From Mesorhizobium sp. LHD-90 (GTDB taxonomy: Bacteria > Pseudomonadota > Alphaproteobacteria > Rhizobiales > Rhizobiaceae), in assembly GCF_030929505.1 (NCBI RefSeq), contig NZ_JAVFVV010000001.1, positions 396,943-460,942 of the forward strand: a stretch of DNA of 64,000 bases, in the 5' to 3' direction. Under the pieces are notes generated by a model. The model was not told the origin of the DNA. It was given only the letters and a program-made list of their open reading frames with translations, and did not search any database. This document shows positions 16,921 through 29,434 of this stretch, one piece after another. A program made the position numbers and the translations under genes. How positions within the stretch are numbered: position 1 is the stretch's first letter; every line of letters starts with the position of its first letter.

Positions 16921-17806
16921 CGAACGCCCGACGGCGCTGGAGGACCTGCTCCGCGTCGGTCGCGAGATGTTTTCCGCGGCCGGTATCGACGATCCGGCGC
17001 TGGATGCGCGGCTGCTGGTCGAGCATTTCACCGGCACGACGCGGGCACACGCGATCGTCTCGCCGAGGCGGCCGGTCGAAGCGGCGGTCGCTGCACGCGT
17101 CACGGCGGCGTTCGAGCGGCGGCTGGCCGGCGAGCCGGTCCACCGCATCATCGGCTTTCGCGCCTTCTACGGGCTCGACCTGTTGATCTCGCCGGCGACG
17201 CTGGAGCCGCGTCCGGACACCGAGACGCTCGTCGACGCAATGCTTCCGTTCGTGCGCGAGACCGCCGGTCGGAAAGGCTCATGCCGTATCCTCGACCTGG
17301 GTACCGGCACGGGCGCGATCGCGCTGGCGCTGCTGTCCGAGGTGGAGGCGGCGGTGGCCACCGGCGTCGACGTCTCGCGCGACGCGTTGGCCGCGGCGAC
17401 CGAAAACGCCCGGCGAATCGGGGTGACCGACCGCTTCACGCCGCTTCTGTCGGACTGGTTCGAAAATGTTTCGGGGCGATGGGATGTAATCGTCTCCAAC
17501 CCGCCCTATATACCGACGGAAAGCATCGCCGGCCTGGCGCGCGAGGTTCGTGATCATGAACCGCTGAAAGCGCTGGACGGTGGCGAGGATGGGCTCGATG
17601 CCTACCGCCGAATCGCCGGGCGAGCCAAGAACCATCTCGACGCGGATGGCCGAATTGGCCTTGAAATCGGTTTCGACCAGAAGCGGTCGGTGACAGCCGT
17701 GTTCGTTGAAAGCGGTTTCGTACCGGCCGGGTCGGCAAAAGATCTGGGAGGCAATGACCGCGTCCTGATTTTTGCCACGAAAACTTCACGGGCGACCGGT
17801 ATTTGA
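16913..17806 (+). CDS. prmC: Release-factor glutamine methyltransferase
   Basis: A 297-residue SAM-dependent enzyme that N5-methylates the glutamine of the GGQ motif of release factors. The SAM site is [15 protein letters not shown] (about residues 125-138) and the catalytic NPPY motif appears in [13 protein letters not shown]. The N-terminal helical substrate-binding domain includes [17 protein letters not shown]. It starts inside prfA (8-bp overlap), so it is translationally coupled. A 302-bp gap follows before the DUF4167 gene. Confidence 0.95.
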   Translation: MPDERPTALEDLLRVGREMFSAAGIDDPALDARLLVEHFTGTTRAHAIVSPRRPVEAAVAARVTAAFERRLAGEPVHRIIGFRAFYGLDLLISPATLEPRPDTETLVDAMLPFVRETAGRKGSCRILDLGTGTGAIALALLSEVEAAVATGVDVSRDALAAATENARRIGVTDRFTPLLSDWFENVSGRWDVIVSNPPYIPTESIAGLAREVRDHEPLKALDGGEDGLDAYRRIAGRAKNHLDADGRIGLEIGFDQKRSVTAVFVESGFVPAGSAKDLGGNDRVLIFATKTSRATGI

Positions 17807-18108
17807 GGAAAAAGGCACCGGAAATATCGCTTGGCAATCCGGAAGAATGCGGTTAGGGTCCGGCCACCGGATGAGACGAAGCAGGCAGTGCTCTGAACAA
17901 TTCGGTTCCCTAAGTAGCTAGCTGCCTGATCGCGCAAACGATGCTGATGCTTCGTACGGGGATCGTCCGGGTCGTGTCATGAGACCGAAACAGGATGGCA
18001 TGTGACGCCGACGCAACCGATGCGGGCGAACACCGTCGGAGGATTACGAACCGGATGGCCGGCACGGCGCATCGTTCGTGAAAGTTTTTTCTAAACGAAG
18101 AGAGTCTG
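17807..18108. other. Intergenic region between prmC and the DUF4167 gene
   Basis: No gene is visible. A weak promoter-like pair, TTGGCA (17831-17836) with TAGGGT 17 bases on (17854-17859), could serve the DUF4167 gene but the -10 match is poor. A purine-rich CGAAGAGAG near 18096-18104 is the likely ribosome site for that gene. Confidence 0.35.
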
Positions 18109-18963
18109 ATGAGGCCACAACAGCAGAACAGGCGCATGCGCGGCCGCAATGGCGGCGGCGGCAACAACAATAACAACAATAATAACAACAACCGCAGGGG
18201 CCCAAATCCCCTCACGCGCAATTACGAAAGCAACGGGCCGGACGTGAAGATCCGCGGTTCCGCCCAGCAGATCGCCGAAAAATACGCTACGCTGGCACGT
18301 GATGCCCAGAGTTCCGGCGACCGCGTCATGGCGGAAAACTACCTCCAGCACGCCGAACACTACAATCGCATCATCGCCGCCGCGCAGGCGCAGTTCGCGT
18401 CGCAGCAGCCGCAGGCGGTCCGCGACGACCTCGACGAGGATCTCGACGATGCGTCCTTCGGCTTCGACGGGGGCGTGAACGGTAACGCCGATAACTACCA
18501 GCAGGCACCTGCGCAGCAGCAGGCGCCGCAACAGCAGCAGCAGCCCCAGCAGCACCAGCCGATGAACGGCTCCGGCCCGCAGCCGGTGATCGAGGGTGTG
18601 CCGGCGGAAGTGGCGCTTAACAGCGAGCCGGCCGGCCAGCCGACCGGCGGCGGCCGCCATCGCGACCGGCGGCACCAGCACAATCGTCACAACGGCATGA
18701 ATGGCGGCTCCGCCCATGCGGCGAACGCAAACGCCGAGGAGGCGCCGGCCCCAGCGCCGCAGCCGGAACAGGCGCCGGAACCGGCCGCGCCGGCCGTTGC
18801 AGCGACCGACGAGGCCCCGGCCGCCGAGGAACAGCCGCGTCCGCGCCGTGGCCGCCGGCCGCGCCGCGGCGAGCGCACGCAAGACGCCGAGGGATCGGCG
18901 CAGGGCGAACTGATCGCCGCGCCGGAAGGCACCGGCGAGGCCGCTGCTCCCGTCGAGAGCTGA
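18109..18963 (+). CDS. DUF4167 domain protein, Asn/Gln/Pro/Arg-rich
   Basis: A 284-residue protein of unknown function. It starts with a basic, low-complexity tract (RMRGRNGGGG followed by about ten Asn) and then the conserved DUF4167 core (about 30-95: NYESNGPDVKIRGSAQQIAEKYATLARDA and YLQHAEHYNRIIAAAQAQ). The rest is disordered, with Gln-rich, Pro/Ala-rich and Arg-rich (RPRRGRRPRRG) segments. The family is found beside prmC in many Hyphomicrobiales, as here. Basic and disordered regions suggest nucleic-acid binding, but that is inference. A strong terminator follows. Confidence 0.85.
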   Translation: MRPQQQNRRMRGRNGGGGNNNNNNNNNNRRGPNPLTRNYESNGPDVKIRGSAQQIAEKYATLARDAQSSGDRVMAENYLQHAEHYNRIIAAAQAQFASQQPQAVRDDLDEDLDDASFGFDGGVNGNADNYQQAPAQQQAPQQQQQPQQHQPMNGSGPQPVIEGVPAEVALNSEPAGQPTGGGRHRDRRHQHNRHNGMNGGSAHAANANAEEAPAPAPQPEQAPEPAAPAVAATDEAPAAEEQPRPRRGRRPRRGERTQDAEGSAQGELIAAPEGTGEAAAPVES

Positions 18964-18989
18964 GTTTCCAATCACCATTGTTCGCATCG

Positions 18990-19024
18990 AACGGCCGGGC
19001 AGAAATGTCCGGCCGTTTTCTTTT
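18990..19024 (+). terminator. Rho-independent terminator after the DUF4167 gene
   Basis: Arms AACGGCCGG (18990-18998) and CCGGCCGTT (19009-19017) pair, extended by three further pairs including one G-U. A T-rich tail TTTTCTTTTC follows directly. It lies 27 bp after the stop codon. Confidence 0.85.
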
Positions 19025-19043
19025 CAATCCGGCTCAAAGCTGC

Positions 19044-19072
19044 CTTGAGGGAATACCCGCACATACCCATAT
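19044..19072 (+). promoter_or_regulatory. Heat-shock (RpoH) promoter candidate for clpB
   Basis: CTTGAGG (19044-19050) and ACCCATAT (19065-19072), spaced by 14 bases, match the sigma-32 consensus CTTGAAA / CCCCATNT at 5 of 7 and 6 of 7 defined positions. clpB is a classical RpoH target. The promoter lies about 370 bp upstream of the clpB start, with a MITE-like element in between. Confidence 0.55.
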
Positions 19073-19116
19073 CCGCCCAAGTTGAACCGGCCTCGGTTTC
19101 GAGGGGGTTCGTCATC

Positions 19117-19390
19117 TTAGAGCGAGATCAGATGATCCCCGGTCATTCTGTTTCTGGTTTGGCGAGGCGATCCACGCGGAGGGTCGCGAAGGTCGATGGG
19201 GTTCCATCGGCCGAGCGGCCCGACAAAGTGGGCGCCCGCCAAACCGAAACCCGGAGGGCCGTGCCGGTTTGAGCCAAATCCTTCGGGCTTCGTCTTGTCC
19301 GGGCCACCAGCCCGACCCGCGACGAAGCCCTCGACCTTGGCCCAAACCTGCTCCGGCAGAATGATCGGGAATCATCTGATCTCGCTCTAG
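19117..19390. mobile_element. MITE-like element with 34-bp terminal inverted repeats
   Basis: The ends 19117-19150 and 19357-19390 are inverted copies matching at 31 of 34 positions. The repeats begin TAGAGCGAGATCAGATGATC and are bounded by TA on both sides, which would fit a TA target duplication as in IS630/Tc1-type elements. The 206-bp interior has no credible gene but contains a further partial inverted repeat. The element separates the predicted heat-shock promoter from clpB and ends 49 bp before its ATG. Confidence 0.75.
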
Positions 19391-19439
19391 CGCCAAACCG
19401 GCGCCGCAAAGCGGGCCGGGACGGAAAGGAGACAAGTAT

Positions 19440-22046
<2,607 letters not shown>

Positions 22047-22060
22047 CCGGAGCGCCGGCC

Positions 22061-22084
22061 ACCCTCCCCGTTCGCGGGGAGGGT
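22061..22084. repeat. Short CTCCCCG/CGGGGAG palindrome between convergent genes
   Basis: Perfect 10-bp arms (22061-22070 and 22075-22084) enclose a TTCG tetraloop, giving a very stable hairpin. It resembles the palindromes in the other intergenic mosaic elements of this window. It lies between the convergent clpB and corrinoid-protein genes. It could act as a transcript end in both directions, though no T-run follows. Confidence 0.6.
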
Positions 22085-22152
22085 AATCGCCCGGCGACCG
22101 CCGGTTTTATGATTGGCCTGCCGCGTCGTTTGGCATCGATCGCGGTAGCTCG

Positions 22153-22851
<699 letters not shown>

Positions 22852-22868
22852 TCTCCTCAAAGCAGGTA

Positions 22869-22897
22869 GCGGACCGGCGCCATAGCCGCCGGTCCGC
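22869..22897 (-). other. Intercistronic hairpin between binding-protein and corrinoid-protein genes
   Basis: Perfect 11-bp arms (22869-22879 and 22887-22897) enclose a 7-base loop. There is no T-run, so it is more likely an mRNA-stability element protecting the upstream binding-protein message than a terminator. Confidence 0.6.
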
Positions 22898-22908
22898 GTG
22901 ACGTTGTC

Positions 22909-24555
22909 TTATGCTTGTTCCAGCCAGACCTTCTGCAGGTCCATCTGGAAGGTCTGGTGAACGCCGTAGTTCCTCACATTCGCTGCGGTATGGCTGTAGA
23001 GCTTCTGCCAGAAAGGCTGAATGATCACGCCCGAGTCCTGAAGGATCGTCTCTAGGTCCTTCATGACTTCGCGCCGCTTCTCCGGGTCGCTGATGGATAG
23101 CGCGTCCTTCAGCTTCGCGTCGAAGTTCGGATCGGAATAGGCGCTTTCGTTCCAGGCCTCTCCGGTGCGATATCCGAGCGCCAGGATCTGCACGCCGAGC
23201 GGCCGCATGTACCAGATCGTCATCGAGTAGGGATATTTTGTCCAGTCGTTCCAGAAGGTCGAACCAGGCAACACAGTCCGCTTGACCTTGATACCCGCGT
23301 CGCGAAGCTGCGCGGCGATCGCATCCCCCGTATTCTTTTGCCAGTCGTCCTCGATGGTTATGAGTTCGTGCTCGAAGTCCGCCTGCCCGGCTTCCTCCAT
23401 GAGCTTCTTGGCGCCGGCCGCATCCCGGGTCTTTTTCGGCAGCGGATAGTATTCGGGGTGGATGGGGCTGACATGGTGGTTCTCGCCAACGTCGCCGCGT
23501 CCGTTGTAGCCGAGGTCGAGCACCACCTTGTTGTCGACGGCCATCTGCAGCGCGTTGCGCACACGCTTGTCGTCGTAGGGCTTGTGGGTGACGTTGGTGC
23601 GCGCCACCAGCGTCGTGGCGGTGGCCACCTCCGATTTGGTCAGGCCGATCTTGTCCAGGATGTCGATGAAATCAGCGGGAGTTTCGAAGTTGACATCGAT
23701 CTCCGCGGATTCGAAGGCATTCACTGTCGCCGAGAAATCCGTGCCGTAGTCGATGAACTCAATGGAATCGAGCAGCGCCTCGCCGCCCCACCATTTGCCG
23801 TTCTCGCGCCGCTTCACCACGGCCTTCGAGCCGACATCGTAGGATACGAGTTCGAAGGCGCCGGTTCCGATCGGGTTCGTGATCGGATCGTCACCGGAAT
23901 AGCTGCGATGGAGGACGAGCGCCGGATAATCGGTGAAGTTCGCGATCAGCGAGATATCTGGCGCGTTGAGCTTCAACTGGACGGTGTGATCGTCGACCTT
24001 GGTGATCGCACCTTCCTTGGCCTTGCCGGTCGCCTCGTCGATGAGCGCGCCTACGCGTGCGGCCATCGAGTTGCCCGACACGCCCTTCTCGCACCAGCGG
24101 TTGAGGTTGTGGACGATGTCGTCGGCGTTGAGTTCGTCGCCATTGGTCCAGGCGACACCCTTGCGTACATGAAGCGTGTATTCCGTAGCGTCGTCGCTGA
24201 CCTCCCAGCTTTCCAGAAGGACAGGCTCGAAGGTGAACTGCCGCGTATAAGTGACCAGCGGCTCAAGCCAGCAGCGGCTGATGTTGGCGAGTTCCACCCA
24301 GTCGTAAACGCGCGGATCCTTCTGACCCTTCACGGCCATGGCGACGCGCAGCGTGCCGCCCTTGGTGCCCTCCTGCGCGAGGGCGGGAGTGGGCGCCGCG
24401 AGCCCGATCATTCCATAGGCCAGCGCCGCCGATGCACCCATCGCGCTGGCCATCGCGAGAAACTCGCGTCGATCCATGCGACCGGCGCGGGTTTCCTCGG
24501 CAAACTTCTCGATCGCCGCCGGAACGCGATCACCATTGCTCTTGAACAGTCCCAT
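22909..24555 (-). CDS. ABC transporter substrate-binding protein, family 5 (peptide/opine type), Tat-exported
   Basis: A 548-residue periplasmic binding protein of the DppA/OppA family. A twin-arginine signal is clear: [13 protein letters not shown] at about 28-40, then a hydrophobic stretch and ALAQE near 61. The mature part has the family layout ([61 protein letters not shown]). The ATG at 24555 has GGGAGGA upstream. It sits between the corrinoid protein and an FMN demethylase-like gene, so the ligand is probably an N-methylated compound rather than a plain peptide. No permease or ATPase genes are in this operon, so it may use the importer at 40918-44539. Confidence 0.88.
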   Translation of the reverse strand: MGLFKSNGDRVPAAIEKFAEETRAGRMDRREFLAMASAMGASAALAYGMIGLAAPTPALAQEGTKGGTLRVAMAVKGQKDPRVYDWVELANISRCWLEPLVTYTRQFTFEPVLLESWEVSDDATEYTLHVRKGVAWTNGDELNADDIVHNLNRWCEKGVSGNSMAARVGALIDEATGKAKEGAITKVDDHTVQLKLNAPDISLIANFTDYPALVLHRSYSGDDPITNPIGTGAFELVSYDVGSKAVVKRRENGKWWGGEALLDSIEFIDYGTDFSATVNAFESAEIDVNFETPADFIDILDKIGLTKSEVATATTLVARTNVTHKPYDDKRVRNALQMAVDNKVVLDLGYNGRGDVGENHHVSPIHPEYYPLPKKTRDAAGAKKLMEEAGQADFEHELITIEDDWQKNTGDAIAAQLRDAGIKVKRTVLPGSTFWNDWTKYPYSMTIWYMRPLGVQILALGYRTGEAWNESAYSDPNFDAKLKDALSISDPEKRREVMKDLETILQDSGVIIQPFWQKLYSHTAANVRNYGVHQTFQMDLQKVWLEQA

Positions 24556-24572
24556 GTCTTCCTCCCTTTGAT

Positions 24573-26627
24573 CTAGATGGTGAGCGTGTAGCGAAGCCCG
24601 TCGTAGATCGCGGCGTGGATGTTGCGCGCGGCGACGGCATCGCCGATGCGGAACATGGTGAAGGCGGCGTCGGGCCGGCGTTCCGGGAAAGGATCGTCGC
24701 CCCTGACCAACGCCTCGTAGTCCACCGCTCCAAGATTCCTGGAGTTGGGCTTCAGCGCGAAATAGAGGTCGTCGAGCGGCGCGGTTCCATGCTCGACCAC
24801 CACCTGGTCGACACGGCGCTCGTCACGCCAGCCTTCCGCGAAATCGGAAGACAAGGTCGCGACCAACGCATTGCCTTCGCGGCGAACCGCTGTGACCCGC
24901 GTGTTGATCGTGATCTGCACGTTCTTCTCGTGGAACGTCTTCATGTAGGGCACATGATTCATGCCGCCCATTTCGGGTGCGAAGAAGCGCTCCGGCGAGA
25001 CCAGTTCGAGCTGGGCTCCGGCGTTGGCGATTGCCTCGGCTGCGCCCATGCCCTGGTGCCCGCCATTGTCGTCGTACAACAACACGCGTTCACCCGGCCT
25101 GACGGCACCGGAGAGGATGTCCCAGCTCGATACGACGAGGTCCTGCCCCGTTTCAAGCGACGGAGCCTGCGGCAGACCGCCGGTGGCGATGACGATCACG
25201 TCGGGTCCCAGGGGCAAGACATCACCTTCCTCTGCCCACACATCGTAGCGCATGTCGACCCCGAGCCGTTCCAGTTCGGATACGCGCCAGTCGACGATGC
25301 CGATCAGTTCCTTCCGGCGCGGATTCTGGACTGCAAGGCGGATCTGTCCGCCGGCGTGGCCAGAGGCTTCCAGCACGGTGACCGAATGACCGCGCTCGGC
25401 CGTCACGCGTGCGGCCTCGAGCCCGGCTGGGCCGGCGCCGACGACCACCACCTTCTTGAGAGGCCCGTCGGTCCGCGTGATGACATGAGGCATGGAAGCC
25501 TCGCGCCCGGTCGCCGCGTTGTGGATGCAAAGGGCCTCGCCGCCCTCGTATATGCGGTCCAGGCAGTAGGTCGCGCCGACGCAGGGGCGTATGCGGTGCT
25601 CCTCGCCGGCCATGACCTTGCGCACGATATGCGGGTCGGCGATGTGCGGGCGCGTCATGCCGACCATGTCGAGCTTGCCTTCCGCGATGGCGTGGCGCGC
25701 CGTGGCGACGTCGGCGATGCGCGCCGCGTGGAACACCGGAAACTTCGTCGCTTGCCGTACCTCGCCGGCGAAATCCAGCGACGGGGACGACCGCATCCCG
25801 GTGATCGGGATGACCTTGGTCAGCGAGGCGTCCGTCTCGATCGTGCCGCGTATGATGTTGAGGAAGTCGAATTTGCCCGACGACGCCAGCCGGCGGGCGA
25901 TCTCGATGCCATCGGCTTTGGTCAGGCCTTTGTCCAGAACCTCGTCGGCCACCATACGGATGCCGACGATGAAGTCCGGCCCCACCGCCGCGCGCACCGC
26001 ATCTATGACACGGAAGGTGAAGCGCAGCCTGTTGTCGAGGGAGCCGTTGTATTCGTCGTCACGGTGATTGGTCAGCGGCGACCAGAACCCGTCCATCAGA
26101 TGGCCGTAGGATTCGAACTCGATGCCGTCCAGACCGGCCGCCTGCATACGCTGGGCGGCGGTGGCGTAGTCGGCAACGATGCGATCGATGTCCCACTCCT
26201 CCATGGCCTTCGGAAAGGCGCGGTGGGCTGGCTCGCGCACCGGCGACGGCGCCAGCACCGGCAGCCAGTCGGCCTTGTTCCAGCCCGTCCGCCGACCCAG
26301 ATGGGTTATCTGGATCATCACCTTGCAATCATGCTCGTGGCAGGCGTCGGCCAGTTCGCTCAGCCACGGCACGATCTCGTCGCGGTAAGCATGCAGGTTG
26401 CCGAAGGCGGCGGGGCTGTCGCGGGACACGATGGCCGAGCCAGCCGTCATGGTCAGCGCCATGCCGCCTTTCGCCTTTTCGGCATGATAGAGCCGATAGC
26501 GCTCCTTCGGCATGCCGTCCTCGGAATAGGCCGGTTCATGGCTCGTCGACATGATCCGGTTCTTCAGCCGCAGATGTTTGAGCTGGTAGGGCTGGAGGAT
26601 GGGGTCCCTCGTGAGCGGAGCGTTCAT
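24573..26627 (-). CDS. FMN-dependent N-demethylase-like oxidoreductase (trimethylamine dehydrogenase family)
   Basis: A 684-residue flavoprotein. Residues 1-345 form an Old Yellow Enzyme-type FMN barrel ([48 protein letters not shown]). A Fe-S segment and then an FAD/NAD(P)-like domain follow ([15 protein letters not shown], about 393-407). Relatives oxidatively remove N-methyl groups from trimethylamine, dimethylglycine or N-methylproline. The Fe-S motif is odd: Cys349, Cys355 and Cys367 are present, but the second ligand position (352) is Ala. The gene sits between the MttB-family gene and the binding protein in one operon, pointing to successive demethylations of one imported compound. Confidence 0.82.
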   Translation of the reverse strand: MNAPLTRDPILQPYQLKHLRLKNRIMSTSHEPAYSEDGMPKERYRLYHAEKAKGGMALTMTAGSAIVSRDSPAAFGNLHAYRDEIVPWLSELADACHEHDCKVMIQITHLGRRTGWNKADWLPVLAPSPVREPAHRAFPKAMEEWDIDRIVADYATAAQRMQAAGLDGIEFESYGHLMDGFWSPLTNHRDDEYNGSLDNRLRFTFRVIDAVRAAVGPDFIVGIRMVADEVLDKGLTKADGIEIARRLASSGKFDFLNIIRGTIETDASLTKVIPITGMRSSPSLDFAGEVRQATKFPVFHAARIADVATARHAIAEGKLDMVGMTRPHIADPHIVRKVMAGEEHRIRPCVGATYCLDRIYEGGEALCIHNAATGREASMPHVITRTDGPLKKVVVVGAGPAGLEAARVTAERGHSVTVLEASGHAGGQIRLAVQNPRRKELIGIVDWRVSELERLGVDMRYDVWAEEGDVLPLGPDVIVIATGGLPQAPSLETGQDLVVSSWDILSGAVRPGERVLLYDDNGGHQGMGAAEAIANAGAQLELVSPERFFAPEMGGMNHVPYMKTFHEKNVQITINTRVTAVRREGNALVATLSSDFAEGWRDERRVDQVVVEHGTAPLDDLYFALKPNSRNLGAVDYEALVRGDDPFPERRPDAAFTMFRIGDAVAARNIHAAIYDGLRYTLTI

Positions 26628-26689
26628 CGCTGCACCGTGGGAGCCGTTCTGGACATGTCGGATGCGCTGACCATTGGGTGAACTGCCGG

Positions 26690-28246
26690 TCAGTTGACTG
26701 TATCCGGCAGGCGTTGCTCGCGTCGCGCCATGAAATCGCGCAGCCCTTCCGCGACACCCTCGTCGAGCTTAGGCTCCTCGTAGTCCTTCAACATGTTGCG
26801 CGCCTTCTCGCGGCCGCGTGTGTCGTGGTCCTTGGCGCCTTCCGCCGACCACTGTTCGAATGAATTGAAATCCATCAGCGTCGGCATGAAAAAGGCCTTC
26901 TCGAAATGATCGAGGGTGTGCTGCGTGCCGAGGAAGTGGCCTTGCGGGCCGACTTCGCGGATGGCCGCCATCGCGTCCTTGAAATCGTCGAAGGAAAGGC
27001 CGCCGGCATATTTGTACCAGCCGACGAGCTGTTCGCAGTCGGTGGCGAACTTGGAGTAGCCGCAGGTGAGCCCGGCTTCGAGCCAACCGGCCGAATGCCA
27101 GATGTAGTTGGCGCCCGCAAGGATCGCGGCATGCATCAGCATGTTCGCCTCATAGCCGGCCTGCGCATCGTTGAGCTTCGACCCGACATGGAAGCCGGAG
27201 GTGCGCCACGGCAGCCGGTACTTCCGCGCCAGCGCGCCCATCAGGTACATCATCTGGGCCGCCTCCGGCGTGCCACCCATGGGGGCGCCCGTCTTCATGT
27301 CGACCGTGACCATGAACTGGCCGTAGATCTGGGGAGAGCCTGGGCGGATAAGCTGGGTAAAGGCCAGTCCTGCGAGCGCCTCGGCGTTGACCTGCGCGAC
27401 GGCGCCGACAGCGGAGGCGGAGGTGGAAGCGCCGCACAGCGCGAAGGGCGCCAGGATCAGGGGCTGGTTGTGCCGCGCATAGACCTTCATCGCGTCCAGC
27501 ATGGTGGCGTCCCACACCAGCGGTGAGTTGCAGTTGGTGATGGAAACCAGGACGGGATTGTCTCTGACATAGTCGGCACCGAAGACGATGCCGGCCATCT
27601 CCATCGTATCTTCTGCCCGATCCTTCGACGTGACGATGCCCATGAACGGCTTGTCGGAGTGCTTCAGCGCGGAATGGATGATGTGCAGATGCCGCTTGGG
27701 CACCGCGATCTCCATCGGCTCGCAGATGATCGAGCTCGAGGAATGCAGGGCCGGCGCCATATAGGCGAGCTTGTGGAAATTCTGGAGATCCTCGAGCGTG
27801 CCATAGCGGCGGTTGTTGTCGAGGTCGCGGACGTAAGGCGCGCCATACATCGGGACGAAGATGGAGTTCTTGCCGCCAACCTTCACCGAACGCTGCGGGT
27901 TGCGCGCATTGAGGGTGAACTCGGAAGGGATCTTTGAAACGAGATCCATGAGCAGATGACGGTCCAGGCGCACCCGCGTGTCGGTGACATCCGCGCCGGC
28001 CTTCCTCCACAATGCGATGGCTTCGTCGTCGCGAAACTCGCAGCCGACCTCCTCGAGGATGGCCAACGATTCCTGGTGGATCAGCTCGACGGCCTCGTCC
28101 GGCACGATCTCATAGACGGGAATGTTGCGGACCAGCGCCGGGAACGACGCGACGGGCGCGCTTCGCATCGCTCTGCGGCCGACGCGACCGCCGCCGCGAC
28201 GGTGAGAAGGTTCCTCGGATATCTGTACGGCGTTCGTTGAATTCAT
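26690..28246 (-). CDS. MttB-family (trimethylamine/betaine:corrinoid) methyltransferase, non-pyrrolysine
   Basis: A 518-residue barrel enzyme of the MttB superfamily. Family features include VPMYGAPYVRDLDNNRRYGT, FHKLAYMAPALHSSSSIICEP, NPVLVSITNCNSPLVWDATM and GPQGHFLGTQHTLDHF. The frame is uninterrupted, so it lacks the pyrrolysine codon of true trimethylamine methyltransferases. It belongs with the subgroup that demethylates betaines (MtgB on glycine betaine, MtpB on proline betaine). It would move one methyl group to the corrinoid protein at 22153-22851. It starts at 28246, just below a LysR gene on the same strand, and heads the four-gene operon. Substrate specificity is inferred only from context. 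Confidence 0.85.
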   Translation of the reverse strand: MNSTNAVQISEEPSHRRGGGRVGRRAMRSAPVASFPALVRNIPVYEIVPDEAVELIHQESLAILEEVGCEFRDDEAIALWRKAGADVTDTRVRLDRHLLMDLVSKIPSEFTLNARNPQRSVKVGGKNSIFVPMYGAPYVRDLDNNRRYGTLEDLQNFHKLAYMAPALHSSSSIICEPMEIAVPKRHLHIIHSALKHSDKPFMGIVTSKDRAEDTMEMAGIVFGADYVRDNPVLVSITNCNSPLVWDATMLDAMKVYARHNQPLILAPFALCGASTSASAVGAVAQVNAEALAGLAFTQLIRPGSPQIYGQFMVTVDMKTGAPMGGTPEAAQMMYLMGALARKYRLPWRTSGFHVGSKLNDAQAGYEANMLMHAAILAGANYIWHSAGWLEAGLTCGYSKFATDCEQLVGWYKYAGGLSFDDFKDAMAAIREVGPQGHFLGTQHTLDHFEKAFFMPTLMDFNSFEQWSAEGAKDHDTRGREKARNMLKDYEEPKLDEGVAEGLRDFMARREQRLPDTVN

Positions 28247-28291
28247 TCCTGGGCACTCCCTTGCCGCTAGGAGAACCGCTCACGCTCACGG

Positions 28292-28325
28292 ATTCAAGCG
28301 AATAAGCGGCCCACTTCGCTTGAAT
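28292..28325. promoter_or_regulatory. Perfect inverted repeat upstream of the MttB-family gene
   Basis: ATTCAAGCGAA (28292-28302) and TTCGCTTGAAT (28315-28325) are perfect 11-bp arms with a 12-bp spacer. They lie between the LysR stop (28331) and the methyltransferase start (28246). This could be an operator for the operon or a hairpin ending the LysR transcript. No T-run follows. Confidence 0.5.
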
Positions 28326-28330
28326 TCAGC

Positions 28331-29227
28331 TCAACGATCAAGGGACAGGAGCCAGTCCCTCAGGATGGTTGCCTGGCGACTGAGCGGCCGGCGAGCGCTC
28401 CAGGTCACGAAGTATGAGTGCGGGGCGGGTATCGCCACGCCGGCGATCTGCACCAGGTCGCCGGCCTCGATCAAGGGCGTCACGAGGCTTGCCCACCCCA
28501 ACACCACCCCTTGGCCTGTACGGGCAGCCTGCAGAGCAATGACGTGGCTGTTGAAGCGTCGCACATTCAGACGCAGGTTTGGCGAGCCCAGCTCCCGGAA
28601 AAAATCCGCCCAGGTGGTCCAATCCCACTCTATTCCCTCGACGGAAAGCAGTTGGAGCTTCGAGATATCCTCGACCGTTGCCACCGGATTCAGGCGCGCG
28701 AACTCGGGGCTCGCCACGGGAAATATGCGGTCGTCGTAAAGTTTCGCCGACAACTCGTCCGGCCAGTCCCCACTGCCATAACGTAGTCTGAGATCGATGT
28801 CGGGACGGTTGAGGCCGTGTGGCTGATCGGAGATCACGTGATCGACAACGATGTCCTGGTGGCTGCTCCAGAAAGCGTTCATCCGGGGCATGAGCCAGAG
28901 ATGAGCCATGGCCATCGTGCAGCCGATGGTGACGTTCGGCTGGCCGCCGGCGGCCTTCACTTGCAGGAAAGTGGACGAGATTCGCTCGAATCCTTCGCGC
29001 AGCGCCGCGGCCATCGTCTCGCCCTCGCGTGTCATTTCGAGCGCCCGGTGCCGGCGCACGAACAGCGGGCTGCCGAGTTCCTCTTCCAGAATTCGAACTT
29101 GCTTCGAAATGGCGCCGGGCGTGACATTCAGTTCCTCGGCTGCCTTGGTCAGGCTCAGATATCGTGCCGCCGCCTCGAACGCTGCGAGGGCGCTCAACGA
29201 AGGAAGGCTGTAATATCTGCGCACCAT
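28331..29227 (-). CDS. LysR-family regulator, GcvA/AmpR-like
   Basis: A 298-residue regulator. The N-terminal winged helix-turn-helix reads LSALAAFEAAARYLSLTKAA then NVTPGAISKQVRILEEELG, the pattern of the GcvA/AmpR branch. A periplasmic-binding-like effector domain follows (about 92-298). It lies upstream of and co-directional with the MttB-family operon, and divergent from the second oxidoreductase gene (29435). It is therefore placed to control both directions of the betaine-type cluster. The 207-bp divergent region contains one CTAAT motif on the minus strand, the short core reported for GcvA sites, but no clear full site. Confidence 0.88.
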   Translation of the reverse strand: MVRRYYSLPSLSALAAFEAAARYLSLTKAAEELNVTPGAISKQVRILEEELGSPLFVRRHRALEMTREGETMAAALREGFERISSTFLQVKAAGGQPNVTIGCTMAMAHLWLMPRMNAFWSSHQDIVVDHVISDQPHGLNRPDIDLRLRYGSGDWPDELSAKLYDDRIFPVASPEFARLNPVATVEDISKLQLLSVEGIEWDWTTWADFFRELGSPNLRLNVRRFNSHVIALQAARTGQGVVLGWASLVTPLIEAGDLVQIAGVAIPAPHSYFVTWSARRPLSRQATILRDWLLSLDR

Positions 29228-29434
29228 CCCGCTGCCATCATCCCATTTGCCGGTTGATCCTGCGCGCCGACTCGTCTTGCGGCGTCGGTTGTCCAGGGCT
29301 CAATCGCCGACGAATTTCGTTCACGTTGACTATTAGCCCCAGTTGCCTGTCGATGTGCAATCGCCGTCTGCATGACGATGGATGCGCCGCAAGCGCCACG
29401 ACACGCTCGGCTTTGAGCGTCTGAGGGAGGGGCA

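Noticed and set aside
26690..28246. Pyrrolysine-dependent trimethylamine methyltransferase
   Set aside because: There is no in-frame TAG in the 518 codons, so pyrrolysine is not used.
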